60,054 bases of DNA from Petrocella sp. FN5. GTDB taxonomy: Bacteria > Bacillota > Clostridia > Lachnospirales > Vallitaleaceae. Shown here piece after piece: positions 45,379-55,531 of the stretch. The DNA lies in contig NZ_JARGDP010000013.1 of assembly GCF_029210395.1 (NCBI RefSeq), positions 1-60,054 of the forward strand, read 5' to 3'. Made by a program: the position numbers and the translations under genes. The notes below the pieces were generated by a model. The model had not been told where the DNA came from. It saw only the letters and a program-made list of their open reading frames with translations, and made no database searches. Position 1 is the stretch's first letter; every line of letters begins with the position of its first letter.

Positions 45379-45470
45379 TAAAAATGACTTATCTGTTTTA
45401 AAAGAGAGTAATGATAATCATTACTTGATGTACTCATATTCAAAAAATGATTTTATACAAGGGATATATT

Positions 45471-48400
45471 ATGAAGAACGTTTTATTTTTTGACCTTGAA
45501 GTCACCATTAAGTCTCATGAAATAAAAGACTTTGGAGCCATACTGTCAAATGGTGAAAAACTTCATACCACATCTAAGGAAGCTTTTTTTAGATTTGTAA
45601 AAAAAGCGGATTATTTGTGTGGTCATAATATAATAAATCATGATCTGAAGTTCCTTAAGGTAATAGACTCAACGAGTATGGATAAGGTTATTATAGATAC
45701 ACTATATCTGTCGCCACTATTATTTCCATGCAAGCCTTATCATCACCTAGTCAAAGATGATAAGTTGCATTCAGAACAAATGAATAACCCTTTGAATGAT
45801 TCGATTCAAGCCCAAAATCTATTATTTGATGAGATTACAGCTTATAACCGCTTGGATGATAATATGAAGAGAATACTAGTAGCGCTATTATCCTCAACCT
45901 ATGAGTTTAAGGGTTTTTTTGAGTATTTAGGAATAAGTACATATAAAGTTAGTGATAGTCGGACGGTTTTTAAACTAATAAAAGAAAACTTTGACAAAGA
46001 GATTTGTGATAATGCAGAAATATTGAATCTTATAATAAACAATCCAATCGAATTGGCCTATTGCTTGTCGTTAATTAATGTTGACGATGAGGCTTCGATT
46101 ACGCCGCCATGGGTTATGAAGTTATACCCTGAAGTTGATCGAATTATGTACATCTTAAGAGGTAATCCATGTATTGAAGGTTGTCCTTATTGCAATAGTA
46201 AACTAGACGCTATTGTTGGACTCAAAGATTTTTTTGGTTATGACTCTTATCGGTCATATGATGGCATTCCATTGCAGGAAAAAGCGGTGACATCAGCGAT
46301 ACAAAATAAATCACTACTTGCAGTATTCCCTACAGGCGGCGGTAAATCAATTACCTTTCAAGTGCCAGCATTAATGGCAGGTCGAGCTACAAAAGGCTTG
46401 ACGGTTGTTATATCACCACTCCAATCATTGATGAAAGACCAAGTGGATAATCTGGAAGCTTCAGGAATAACGGACTCTGTAGCCATTAATGGTTTGCTTG
46501 ATCCCATAGAAAGATCAAAGGCATTTGAGCGGGTAGAAGATGGCAGTGCAAAGATTTTATATATTTCCCCTGAGTCATTAAGATCAAGAAGTATTGAAAG
46601 AGTCTTGCTGGGCCGAAGAATAGTTCGCTTTGTCATTGATGAGGCACATTGTTTTTCATCATGGGGTCAGGATTTTAGAGTAGATTATCTGTATATTGGT
46701 GAGTTCATAAAAACTTTGTGTAAAAAGAAAAATCTTAGTGAGATGATACCAGTGTCTTGCTTTACGGCTACGGCTAAACAAAATGTTGTTGCTGATATAA
46801 AAAATTATTTCATGGAAAAGCTTGAGTTAGACCTTGAGATTTTTTCGGCCAGTGCAGCTAGAAGTAACCTTCACTATAAAGTAATACCTTGTACGGAGAG
46901 TGCCAAATATGACAAAGTGCGGAATCTAATAGACTCAAAAAAATGTCCAACAATTGTCTATGTGTCTAGAACAAGGTTGGCAACTGAACTAGCTGAAAGG
47001 CTTGTAAGTGATGGTTACAGTGCAAAATCTTATCATGGAAAAATGGAAAAACAGGTCAAGAGTGCCAATCAAGAGGAATTTATTAAAGGCGATGTAGATG
47101 TTATGGTGGCTACTTCAGCTTTTGGCATGGGTGTTGATAAAAAGGATGTTGGTTTAGTCATCCATTACCAAATATCCGACTCCTTAGAGAACTATGTACA
47201 AGAAGCAGGTAGAGCAGGACGTGATGAATCCATTGAAGCAGACTGCTATGTATTGTATGATGACGAGGATCTGAACAGCCATTTCACACTACTGAATCAA
47301 ACAAAACTTAACATATCTGAAGTGAGTCAAATATGGAAGGCAGTCAAAGAGATTACTAGGTTCAGAACAACCGTCTCTAACTCAGCCTTAGAAATTGCAA
47401 GAAAAGCTGGGTGGGATGATAATGTTCATGATGTTGAAACAAGAGTGAAAACGGCCATAGCAACCCTGGAACAAGCTGGCTATGTAAAGCGTGGTCAGAA
47501 TATGCCACGGGTATTTGCAGATAGTATATTAGCAAATAGTGTAATGGACGCAACAGAGCGGATTCGTAGTTCTAAGAAGATTAATGGAAAAGATGAAGAA
47601 AATGCAATAAGAGTCATTAGCTCATTAATCTCAGCTAGAAGTCGGAAGAAGATGTCCGATGAAGTACCAGAAACTCGGATTGACTATATATCAGATCATC
47701 TTGGTTTATCTAAAGAAGATGTCATAAAGACAGTTGAACAACTCATAGAAGAAAATATCTTGTCAGATACAAAAGATCTAAGCGCCTATGTCAACGAAGA
47801 TATGACCCAAGTCAAAGCCTTTAATATGTTCAAAGGGCATAAGGAACTTGAAGAATTTCTTTTGGAGAACATGTCGGAGATCAACAAAGTCATCAATATA
47901 AAAGAGCTGAATGAAGCGGCTGAAACAGAAGGTGTGAAGAAGGTAACAACGGATAAGGTTATTACAATTCTTAATTTTTGGACGATTCAACATTGGATCG
48001 ATAAAGAGACTTCTCGAAGTTCCAAAAATCATTTTAGAATTACATTTAAGTATGATAAAGATGAACTAAAGAAAAAGTTTATTAAGCGTATTGATGTTGC
48101 AGACTTTATACTCAGGTACTTATATGAAAAAAGTGAAGATGATGAGGATTCAAAAGTTGTTGAATTTTCAGTGTTAGAATTGAAAAATGCTTATGAATAT
48201 GAGAATCAACTTCTCTCCATGACGTCATCTATGGAAGAAATCGAAAACACCTTATTCTATTTGTCTCGAATAGGAGCGCTTAAAATAGAGGGCGGTTTTA
48301 TGGTTATGTATAATGGCTTAAGTATTGAGCGATTAGAACTGGACAATCGAATCCAATATAAAAATGAAGACTATAAAAATCTCAGTAATTTCTATGAGCA

Positions 48401-50333
48401 AAAAGTACATCAAATTCATATCGTGGGTGAGTACGCTAAAAAAATGCTTCAGAATTATGGCGCTGCCTTACAGTTTGTAGATGATTATTTTCAGTTGAAT
48501 TATCAAATTTTTCTAGGGAAATATTTTAAAGCTACAAAAGGCGAAGAGATTGGGCGGAATATCACTCCAGAAAAATTCAAGCAACTATTTGCAGACTTGT
48601 CACCAACCCAATTAAGTATCATTAATGATAAAGTAACCAAGTATATTGTGGTAGCTGCGGGACCTGGAAGTGGTAAGACACGAATTCTCGTTCATAAGCT
48701 TGCAGCATTGTTATTAATGGAAGACGTCAAACATGAGCAACTGTTGATGGTTACCTTCTCAAGGGCTGCTGCAACTGAATTTAAGAAAAGACTAAAAAAA
48801 TTAATTGGACCAGCTGCCAACTACGTTGATATAAAAACTTTTCATTCTTTTTGTTTTGATCTCTTAGGAAGAGTTGGGGATATTGAAAAATCAGAAAACA
48901 TCGTCATGGAAACAGCAAAGTTAATCAGAGATGGGGAAGTTGAGTTATCTAGAATTACCAAAACTGTAATGGTAATTGATGAAGCTCAAGATATGGATAT
49001 TCATGAGTTCAACCTCTTAAGAGCCATGACCCTTCGTAATGATAATATGCGGGTTATTGCTGTAGGGGACGATGATCAGAATGTATTTGCATTTAGAGGA
49101 TCCAGCTCAGAATATATGAGGATGATTCTAAAGAATAAAGAATCAAAAATGTATGAACTTGTGGAGAATTACCGCAGCAAGGCTAATTTAGTGGAGTTTT
49201 CCAATAGGTATGTTGCGGGTATAACAGATAGGATGAAATCAATGCCAATTGTACCTGTACAAAAAGAACCTGGTGTCATCCAGTTAATAAAATATCATCA
49301 TGATAACCTCATCGATGGAATATCAAAAAAAGTATCGGAAGAAGGTGCCGAAGGATCTATATGTATTCTTACAATGACTAATGATGAAGCACTTCAAATG
49401 ACAGGTATTTTATTAGACAAGGGGTTTAAAGCCAAGCTGATTCAGAGCAATGAACAATATAAGCTTATGCACCTTGATGAGGTCAGGTATTTTATTGATC
49501 AATTACAATTAGGCGAAGGCATACACACCATCGATAATGAGATCTGGAACAAAGCAAAATATTTGTTATCAAGAGAATACGCGCGAAGTGAGAAGCTAAG
49601 TGTCTGTTTGAAATTAATAAGAGACTTTGAAACGACTTCAGGAAAACAAAAGTATATATCAGATTTTAAGATATATTTGAGGGAATCCAAGTTGGAAGAT
49701 TTCTTCGTTGAAGACCATGACGCCATACTGGTTTCCACAATGCATAAAGCAAAAGGTAGAGAATTTGATACGACAATCATTATGCTGAATAATTTCAAGG
49801 ATAACAGCAGTGAAACAAAAAGACTCTTATATGTGGCGATGACTAGAGCCAGAAAGCATTTGGAAATTCATTATACAGGCGGAGACTTAGAAAGAAGCTT
49901 TATATCTATGGGGCTTAATTATACGAATAGCTTGTTTGAAAAAATAACCAATGGTCTTAGTAATAACAAAATATTGGGTTGTCAGTTGATAGAAGAGAAG
50001 AACGCGCATAAAACAAGGTCGAAATTAGTACTTCAACTAGGTTATTCAGATGTATTCTTGGATTTTTTTTATGGACCTAATATTAATGAAATGCTAAGTA
50101 AGTTACGAAGCGGTGATCCACTGACAGTTGATGATAGAGGTTGTAAAAATCAATTAGGTAGATACATCGTTAGATTCTCACAGAAATTCAAAAGTCAGCT
50201 AGATAAACATATAAGTAAAGGCTATAACTTAGAAAAAGCAACCGTACATTTAATCCTCCATTGGAAAAAAGAGGAAGAAGAAGCAAAAGAAACCAGAGTG
50301 GTGTTGCCGGAAGTGCATTTGGTGAGGGGGTAG
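45471..50333 (+). CDS. Exonuclease-RecQ-UvrD multidomain nuclease/helicase
   Basis: A 1620-residue protein. Residues 1-125 resemble a DnaQ-type 3'-5' exonuclease (FFDLEVT, then GHNIINHDLKFL, then a later Asp). A CIEGCPYC zinc-like motif lies near 233. A RecQ-type SF2 helicase follows, with FPTGGGKS (about 287), VIDEAHCFSSWG (about 391) and QEAGRAGRDE (about 580). After a long winged-helix-like linker comes a UvrD/Rep SF1 helicase: AAGPGSGKT (about 1061), VIDEAQD (about 1166), GDDDQNVFAFRG and MTRARKHLEI (about 1455). The start at 45471 has GGG upstream; 45447 is an alternative. First gene of the probable defence island. Confidence 0.85.
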   Translation: MKNVLFFDLEVTIKSHEIKDFGAILSNGEKLHTTSKEAFFRFVKKADYLCGHNIINHDLKFLKVIDSTSMDKVIIDTLYLSPLLFPCKPYHHLVKDDKLHSEQMNNPLNDSIQAQNLLFDEITAYNRLDDNMKRILVALLSSTYEFKGFFEYLGISTYKVSDSRTVFKLIKENFDKEICDNAEILNLIINNPIELAYCLSLINVDDEASITPPWVMKLYPEVDRIMYILRGNPCIEGCPYCNSKLDAIVGLKDFFGYDSYRSYDGIPLQEKAVTSAIQNKSLLAVFPTGGGKSITFQVPALMAGRATKGLTVVISPLQSLMKDQVDNLEASGITDSVAINGLLDPIERSKAFERVEDGSAKILYISPESLRSRSIERVLLGRRIVRFVIDEAHCFSSWGQDFRVDYLYIGEFIKTLCKKKNLSEMIPVSCFTATAKQNVVADIKNYFMEKLELDLEIFSASAARSNLHYKVIPCTESAKYDKVRNLIDSKKCPTIVYVSRTRLATELAERLVSDGYSAKSYHGKMEKQVKSANQEEFIKGDVDVMVATSAFGMGVDKKDVGLVIHYQISDSLENYVQEAGRAGRDESIEADCYVLYDDEDLNSHFTLLNQTKLNISEVSQIWKAVKEITRFRTTVSNSALEIARKAGWDDNVHDVETRVKTAIATLEQAGYVKRGQNMPRVFADSILANSVMDATERIRSSKKINGKDEENAIRVISSLISARSRKKMSDEVPETRIDYISDHLGLSKEDVIKTVEQLIEENILSDTKDLSAYVNEDMTQVKAFNMFKGHKELEEFLLENMSEINKVINIKELNEAAETEGVKKVTTDKVITILNFWTIQHWIDKETSRSSKNHFRITFKYDKDELKKKFIKRIDVADFILRYLYEKSEDDEDSKVVEFSVLELKNAYEYENQLLSMTSSMEEIENTLFYLSRIGALKIEGGFMVMYNGLSIERLELDNRIQYKNEDYKNLSNFYEQKVHQIHIVGEYAKKMLQNYGAALQFVDDYFQLNYQIFLGKYFKATKGEEIGRNITPEKFKQLFADLSPTQLSIINDKVTKYIVVAAGPGSGKTRILVHKLAALLLMEDVKHEQLLMVTFSRAAATEFKKRLKKLIGPAANYVDIKTFHSFCFDLLGRVGDIEKSENIVMETAKLIRDGEVELSRITKTVMVIDEAQDMDIHEFNLLRAMTLRNDNMRVIAVGDDDQNVFAFRGSSSEYMRMILKNKESKMYELVENYRSKANLVEFSNRYVAGITDRMKSMPIVPVQKEPGVIQLIKYHHDNLIDGISKKVSEEGAEGSICILTMTNDEALQMTGILLDKGFKAKLIQSNEQYKLMHLDEVRYFIDQLQLGEGIHTIDNEIWNKAKYLLSREYARSEKLSVCLKLIRDFETTSGKQKYISDFKIYLRESKLEDFFVEDHDAILVSTMHKAKGREFDTTIIMLNNFKDNSSETKRLLYVAMTRARKHLEIHYTGGDLERSFISMGLNYTNSLFEKITNGLSNNKILGCQLIEEKNAHKTRSKLVLQLGYSDVFLDFFYGPNINEMLSKLRSGDPLTVDDRGCKNQLGRYIVRFSQKFKSQLDKHISKGYNLEKATVHLILHWKKEEEEAKETRVVLPEVHLVRG

Positions 50334-50383
50334 TTGTTAATAGACGTTGTTGCATGCAACTAGATTTCGAAAAGGAGATAGGT

Positions 50384-50944
50384 ATGAAGGATAATTTGTT
50401 GAATAAGTTGATTAGGTCAAAAGAAATTATTGATTTGCTCATTGAAGGTGAAAACCCTTTTGAAGAGTCAAAAGATGTCGGTTTTGATTTGATTAATGAT
50501 ATTAGATATATTCGATGGTTACATTTTATGTCCGACTATGTGACAGGTGAAATTCAGAACATAACTCAACGAAAAGGTAATAATGGGTTAAAAAATAGAC
50601 TCGCATTTAAGATTAGTAAAGAAGAGTTTATGAGTATTAAATTTCCGGACTACGATATTGGTATTTCCCAATTCTGTAAAACTGTAAATGAAATGATTGA
50701 TACAGATGTTATGGAGCCACTAAAAGCAGTTGATATTAATAGTTTTTTAGTGCAAAAAGGATATCTAAAAAAAGTAATGTACTCGGAGAATAAAATGAGA
50801 ACTGAGCCAACTGAATTAGGTTATAATAATGGAATGCTACTTCTTGATGGATTTAGTTACGGTAAAAAATTTGTTAAAATAAGTTATGGTGATGAAGGCA
50901 AACACTTTTTATTAGTTAGTTTACAAAAAATGTTATCTTTGTAA
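50384..50944 (+). CDS. Uncharacterised 186-residue protein in the defence island
   Basis: I do not recognise a family. The protein is hydrophilic, rich in Lys, Glu and Ile, with predicted helices and no membrane segment or signal. The C-terminal third (LNSFLVQKGYLKKV-like, then a Gly-rich GKKFVKISYGDEGKH strand) might bind DNA, but this is a guess. The start ATG 50384 follows AAAGGAG; a longer in-frame form overlaps the previous gene and lacks a site. It lies 50 bp after the giant helicase and 168 bp before mcrB, all on one strand, so it is probably an accessory of the same system. Confidence 0.65.
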   Translation: MKDNLLNKLIRSKEIIDLLIEGENPFEESKDVGFDLINDIRYIRWLHFMSDYVTGEIQNITQRKGNNGLKNRLAFKISKEEFMSIKFPDYDIGISQFCKTVNEMIDTDVMEPLKAVDINSFLVQKGYLKKVMYSENKMRTEPTELGYNNGMLLLDGFSYGKKFVKISYGDEGKHFLLVSLQKMLSL

Positions 50945-51112
50945 AATCATGACCTTAAAATGTATAGTGATAATTCATATATTATAAATCATCGCTATTT
51001 TATATCTTTTTCAAGGATAAATTGTAAATAAATTATAAAAAATGATAGAAAATTGGCTGTATCGTAACTTATTTCAATATTAAACAAATAGAGGTATATT
51101 CAGGAGAAGAAC

Positions 51113-52924
51113 ATGAATTTACATGAGATTATCGAAGATGTTTTAAATAATTATATAACAGCAAAGAAAGAAACTTTTGCTAATAATAACATGGCCAAGA
51201 AATTAAGAAGTGATTTTCCTCAGATCATTTTTAATAGTTTGCATATTAGCAGAGATGAGTTTGTAGTAACTGGTAGTCCAGGACAAGGGAATTGGGCGAC
51301 TGTTCCATGGGTCGGTATTTTCAACAAAATGATCACAACTAGCGCAACAAAGGGAGTGTACATTGTTTATCTCTTTGCAAGTGATTGTGAAACCGTATAT
51401 TTAACACTTAACCAAGGTTGTACGGAATTGAAGAAAAGTCTAGGAAAAAAGAGTGCTGTTATTGAGATGCAAAAAAAAGCAGCCATGGTAATAGACTTAA
51501 TTCAAGATAGAGGATTTGTGAAAGGGGACTCCATCGATTTAAAAGATAATCATGAGCTACCCTACTTGTATGAAAGAGGAACAATCTTTTATAAAGAATA
51601 CAAGAAAAATAATTTGCCGAACAATGACGATCTTATATCTGATTTATTGAGTATGAAAGAGATTTACGATGAGTATATTGAAATACAAAAGAGCAAAAAT
51701 GATAAACCAGAAGATGAAAAAGTTTCAATTAGTGAAAAAGAAGTCGATGATGATAAGGATGTGAGAATTGTGATGAATCATAGTGCTATCTTGGAAAATA
51801 TACATGCTTTTATAGAAAATAACGGATTTTGCTATGAGCAAGAGATGATAAAAAATCTCTACTTATCATTGAAATCAAAGCCATTTGTAATTCTTGCAGG
51901 GATATCTGGCACAGGTAAATCAAAAATTGTTAAGATGTTTTCAGAAGCTATTGGAGCAACAACACATAATGGTCAATATAAGTTGATACCAGTTAGACCT
52001 GACTGGTCGGATTCAACGGATTTGCTAGGTCATTTGAATCTTGAAAATAAATTTATTCCTGGAGTTGTAACAGAATTTTTAGAAGAGGCTAATAAAATTG
52101 AAAATTTGGACAAACCCTATATTCTTTGCTTAGATGAAATGAATCTGGCTAGAGTTGAGTACTATTTTAGTGATTTTCTCTCGGTTTTAGAAACTCGAGG
52201 CATGAATTCAGAAGGCAGAATTGTCTCGGATAAATTATTGTCCAAGTCGTCATTTGGATATAAGGCGAGCGCTATGGAAAAGTATTGTGACCTTCATATT
52301 TCAGAAAATGTCTATATCGTTGGAACTGTTAATATGGATGAGACAACTTTTCCATTTAGTAAAAAAGTTCTAGACCGGGCCAATACAATTGAGTTTTCGG
52401 ATATAGATTTGTCTTTAGGGACAGAGGAATTATCAACGCTAGAGCTAGCTGCAATTCAAGTCAACAATTCCTTCCTGAAAAGTGAATATTTAAAGTTTAG
52501 TGATTGTTATAGCGATAATTCAGATGAAATTGATAACCTTATTTTGCTTCTTGATAGAATAAATAATGCATTAAGAATAGTAAATGCACAAGTGGCCTAT
52601 CGAGTTAGAGATGAAGTCAGCTATTATGTGTCTTATGCAAAAAAATATGATTTGATTTCGTTTGATGAAGCCCTTGACAATGCTTTGCTACAAAAGATTT
52701 TACCAAGAGTGCAGGGGAGTTCATTAGTTTTAAGAGGTGTTTTTCGAGAACTATTTAAGATTAGCGCCGGTGGTGATAATTTTGAAGATAATGAATTATT
52801 AGAGCAAATAGAAACATTTATGAAAAACTCATCAGGGAAACTACGATTCCCAAAAAGTGCTGCAAAAGTGGCATTTATGTTAAGGAGATTTGAAGAAGAT
52901 GGATACACTTCTTACTGGCTCTAG
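51113..52924 (+). CDS. MrcB-N (DUF3578) plus McrB-type AAA+ ATPase
   Basis: A 603-residue protein. Residues 1-185 match the MrcB N-terminal/DUF3578 recognition domain (WATVPWVGIFN, VYIVYLFASD, LTLNQG). A charged linker (about 190-220) leads to the McrB-type AAA+ module: Walker A AGISGTGKSK (about 263-272), Walker B ILCLDEMNLARVEYYFSD (about 337), and the McrB sensor GTVNMDETTFPFS (about 404). In McrBC systems this NTPase assembles on modified DNA and drives the nuclease partner. It overlaps the DUF2357 gene by 26 bp. AGGAG at 51101-51105 sets the start. GTP versus ATP preference cannot be read. Confidence 0.88.
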   Translation: MNLHEIIEDVLNNYITAKKETFANNNMAKKLRSDFPQIIFNSLHISRDEFVVTGSPGQGNWATVPWVGIFNKMITTSATKGVYIVYLFASDCETVYLTLNQGCTELKKSLGKKSAVIEMQKKAAMVIDLIQDRGFVKGDSIDLKDNHELPYLYERGTIFYKEYKKNNLPNNDDLISDLLSMKEIYDEYIEIQKSKNDKPEDEKVSISEKEVDDDKDVRIVMNHSAILENIHAFIENNGFCYEQEMIKNLYLSLKSKPFVILAGISGTGKSKIVKMFSEAIGATTHNGQYKLIPVRPDWSDSTDLLGHLNLENKFIPGVVTEFLEEANKIENLDKPYILCLDEMNLARVEYYFSDFLSVLETRGMNSEGRIVSDKLLSKSSFGYKASAMEKYCDLHISENVYIVGTVNMDETTFPFSKKVLDRANTIEFSDIDLSLGTEELSTLELAAIQVNNSFLKSEYLKFSDCYSDNSDEIDNLILLLDRINNALRIVNAQVAYRVRDEVSYYVSYAKKYDLISFDEALDNALLQKILPRVQGSSLVLRGVFRELFKISAGGDNFEDNELLEQIETFMKNSSGKLRFPKSAAKVAFMLRRFEEDGYTSYWL

Positions 52925-55433
52925 TGTTAGTTTATCAAAGGAACAGGAATTGATTTGTATTGAAAATGCGACTTTGGCACTAACTATAAAAGGAAAAGCA
53001 AGTCATCCGAATTCAAATATTGAATCTTTGGAGACTATATCAGGTGTTAAAGCTATTTTAGCTGCTGATGATTTTAGTGTGTCAGTATTTCCAGAACATA
53101 AGGAAACTATTCATGGGAAAATTCTCGTTAAAAAGATAAAGCCATTATTCTATGAGCAAAGAAATTATGAGATATGTATCGAATATATTAAAGTGAATCC
53201 GAATGATAGGGTCATATTCTGGCATGAGAACATTAATATCAGAGAAAAAGTAACAACGACAGGAAAGTTGAATCAAGAGAAGATATCCATCTTATCAGGC
53301 GTTATCAACTTTGGTAATGAGATAGGATATAGTAGTCTTTCGGTTCGAGTCAATGACAAAGAGCAAATTAGATTAGAAATTGAAGTGTTTCCTGCAAAAC
53401 TGGATTATCAAAAAGATTATCAAGCAATGTTGCATGATGTAACAGATGAAGTCTATAATTTGGCTTTTGACTTTATGAAAAAGACTTACCAAAAAATGAA
53501 TTTAGTTGATAAACATAATAATAGTAATAGCGAATTCTTTAGTATTATAACGTTGATATATGATCATTTTTTACATGCCGTTGATATGATCATTGCGAAT
53601 GCACATCATGAATTAGAAATCTACTCAGAGAAAGTGCCGGTTCACAAGGTGAAACGCATTGATCAAGCAACAATGAAATGGATGGCAAAACATCCAGAAA
53701 AAGCATATAGAACGACAGATGGAAAAGTCTATTTTGAATCGGTTCAAGCAACAAAAAAAAGAGCCACTTATGATACTTATGAAAACAGGTTTGTCAAATT
53801 TATCCTGTTGAGCATAAGTCGACGACTTGACAATATAAAAAGCACTTATTCAAAAGTTGTCGGCAATGGACGTAAAAAGGATGTTGAAATTATTAATCAA
53901 CTTAACAAGATGATGAATCAAATATATCGAAGAACCGAGTTTTCTTTTTTTAGTCAGGTAGGGAACTTAAGTGACAATAGAAGTATGTCCTTAGTGTTTG
54001 CTATGACTCCAGGTTACAAGGAGATTTATAAGTACTTTTTGATGTTAAAAAAGGGATTATCTTTGCACGGAGAGTTATTTCATATGTCGATGAAGGAAAC
54101 TGCTCTTCTTTATGAATACTGGTGTTTTATTAAATTGAATCAAATACTAAAAAGTGGAATAGGATTGTCTGGACAACAGAAATATCACCTAGTTAAGCAG
54201 GATGTTCTCAAAGTTGACCAGTCAGGATTAAGCGTTACCTTAAAAAAGGGTGCTCCATCGAAAGTTGAATATTTAAACCCTACTAATGGAGAAAAGATTG
54301 AATTATCTTATAATCCCAAAGTATCAAAACTGCCGACAATAACTCAAAAGCCCGATAATATTTTATCATTGTTAAAAAGAGAAAATGGACGCAAGTATGA
54401 ATATGTTTTTGATGCAAAATATCGTGTCAATATGGCCGTAAAAGGCAGTGACTATGAAAGAGATTTTAGAACACCGGGACCTGAAGTAGATACAATAAAT
54501 GCTATGCATAGATATCGGGATGCCATAGTATGCGGAAACGGAATGGATAAACCCTATGAGCGCCGTATGTATGGAGCGTATGTTCTTTTTCCTTATGATG
54601 ATGAAACAAAATATAAAGATCACAAGTTTTATCAAAGCATTGAGACCATGAATATTGGGGGTCTTCCATTTTTACCGGGGACAACAACCCTTGTCGAAAA
54701 GTTTTTGGATGAATTAATTCTCGATTCTGCTGATTCGGCTTTTGAAAGGGCTACGCTACCTAGTGGTATTGAAGAAAAACTGGAACGTGTAAATCTTAAA
54801 GACAGAAATGTACTCGTGGGATTACTGAACGAAAAAGAACAGTTGGCTCAATGCTTAAAAAACAAGTTTTATCATATTCCGGCAAAATTAATTGCTGATG
54901 ATAGCTTTCCGTTTGAGTATGTTGCAATTCATCAAACAAAAGAGCTCTTTGGTAAAGATGCAGGAATAATGCATTATGGAAAAATAAAAAAATATAGTAG
55001 GCGAAAACGATCTGATATTAAAGAAATCCCAGTTTCAAGAAGGAATAATGGCGATGAGTTGTATTATTATTTTGAAATTATTGAATGGATACAACTAGAA
55101 CAGAAGATCGAAGTAGACCGCATGAGGCGAAGTTACTATACTAACATTCATTTGCTTGAGAATTGTAGCAATCGACCGGAATTATCTCTGACATCGATAG
55201 AGCAGTTGAGATTGTATAAAGAACTTAAGAGATTATCTGATTCGGTGATTATAAAGGATGACAATAATATTATCAATGGTTTTGAATTCAATGGAAGTTA
55301 TATTTCCTTTGATGGAAATGAAATAACAGTATTATCCCAAAGTGGTAAAATTAACAAATATAAGGCCGCCTATTGGTCTAAGAGCATGAAGGCTACATTT
55401 GATGAAATAAAGGTTAATGTAGATTGTGAATAA
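52899..55433 (+). CDS. DUF2357 / McrC-like PD-(D/E)XK nuclease
   Basis: An 844-residue protein. The N-terminal 200 residues are beta-rich, followed by the helical DUF2357 region and a C-terminal restriction-like nuclease. The PD-(D/E)XK signature can be read in PDNILSLLKRENGRKYEY and then VFDAKYR (about residues 485-505): Asp, then DxK. It replaces classic McrC as nuclease partner of the AAA+ ATPase just upstream, whose gene it overlaps, so the two are translationally coupled. The ATG at 52899 follows AAGGAG; a TTG at 52890 is possible. The C-terminal 250 residues have no motif I know. Confidence 0.85.
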   Translation: MDTLLTGSSVSLSKEQELICIENATLALTIKGKASHPNSNIESLETISGVKAILAADDFSVSVFPEHKETIHGKILVKKIKPLFYEQRNYEICIEYIKVNPNDRVIFWHENINIREKVTTTGKLNQEKISILSGVINFGNEIGYSSLSVRVNDKEQIRLEIEVFPAKLDYQKDYQAMLHDVTDEVYNLAFDFMKKTYQKMNLVDKHNNSNSEFFSIITLIYDHFLHAVDMIIANAHHELEIYSEKVPVHKVKRIDQATMKWMAKHPEKAYRTTDGKVYFESVQATKKRATYDTYENRFVKFILLSISRRLDNIKSTYSKVVGNGRKKDVEIINQLNKMMNQIYRRTEFSFFSQVGNLSDNRSMSLVFAMTPGYKEIYKYFLMLKKGLSLHGELFHMSMKETALLYEYWCFIKLNQILKSGIGLSGQQKYHLVKQDVLKVDQSGLSVTLKKGAPSKVEYLNPTNGEKIELSYNPKVSKLPTITQKPDNILSLLKRENGRKYEYVFDAKYRVNMAVKGSDYERDFRTPGPEVDTINAMHRYRDAIVCGNGMDKPYERRMYGAYVLFPYDDETKYKDHKFYQSIETMNIGGLPFLPGTTTLVEKFLDELILDSADSAFERATLPSGIEEKLERVNLKDRNVLVGLLNEKEQLAQCLKNKFYHIPAKLIADDSFPFEYVAIHQTKELFGKDAGIMHYGKIKKYSRRKRSDIKEIPVSRRNNGDELYYYFEIIEWIQLEQKIEVDRMRRSYYTNIHLLENCSNRPELSLTSIEQLRLYKELKRLSDSVIIKDDNNIINGFEFNGSYISFDGNEITVLSQSGKINKYKAAYWSKSMKATFDEIKVNVDCE

Positions 55434-55531
55434 AACTTACATAAATACGAATATTCTTTGACTAGTTGAAAATCCAAAAAGCATTTTATAGTAAGTTAGT
55501 ATCCGTAGAACTCTAACAAAAAGGAGCCACC

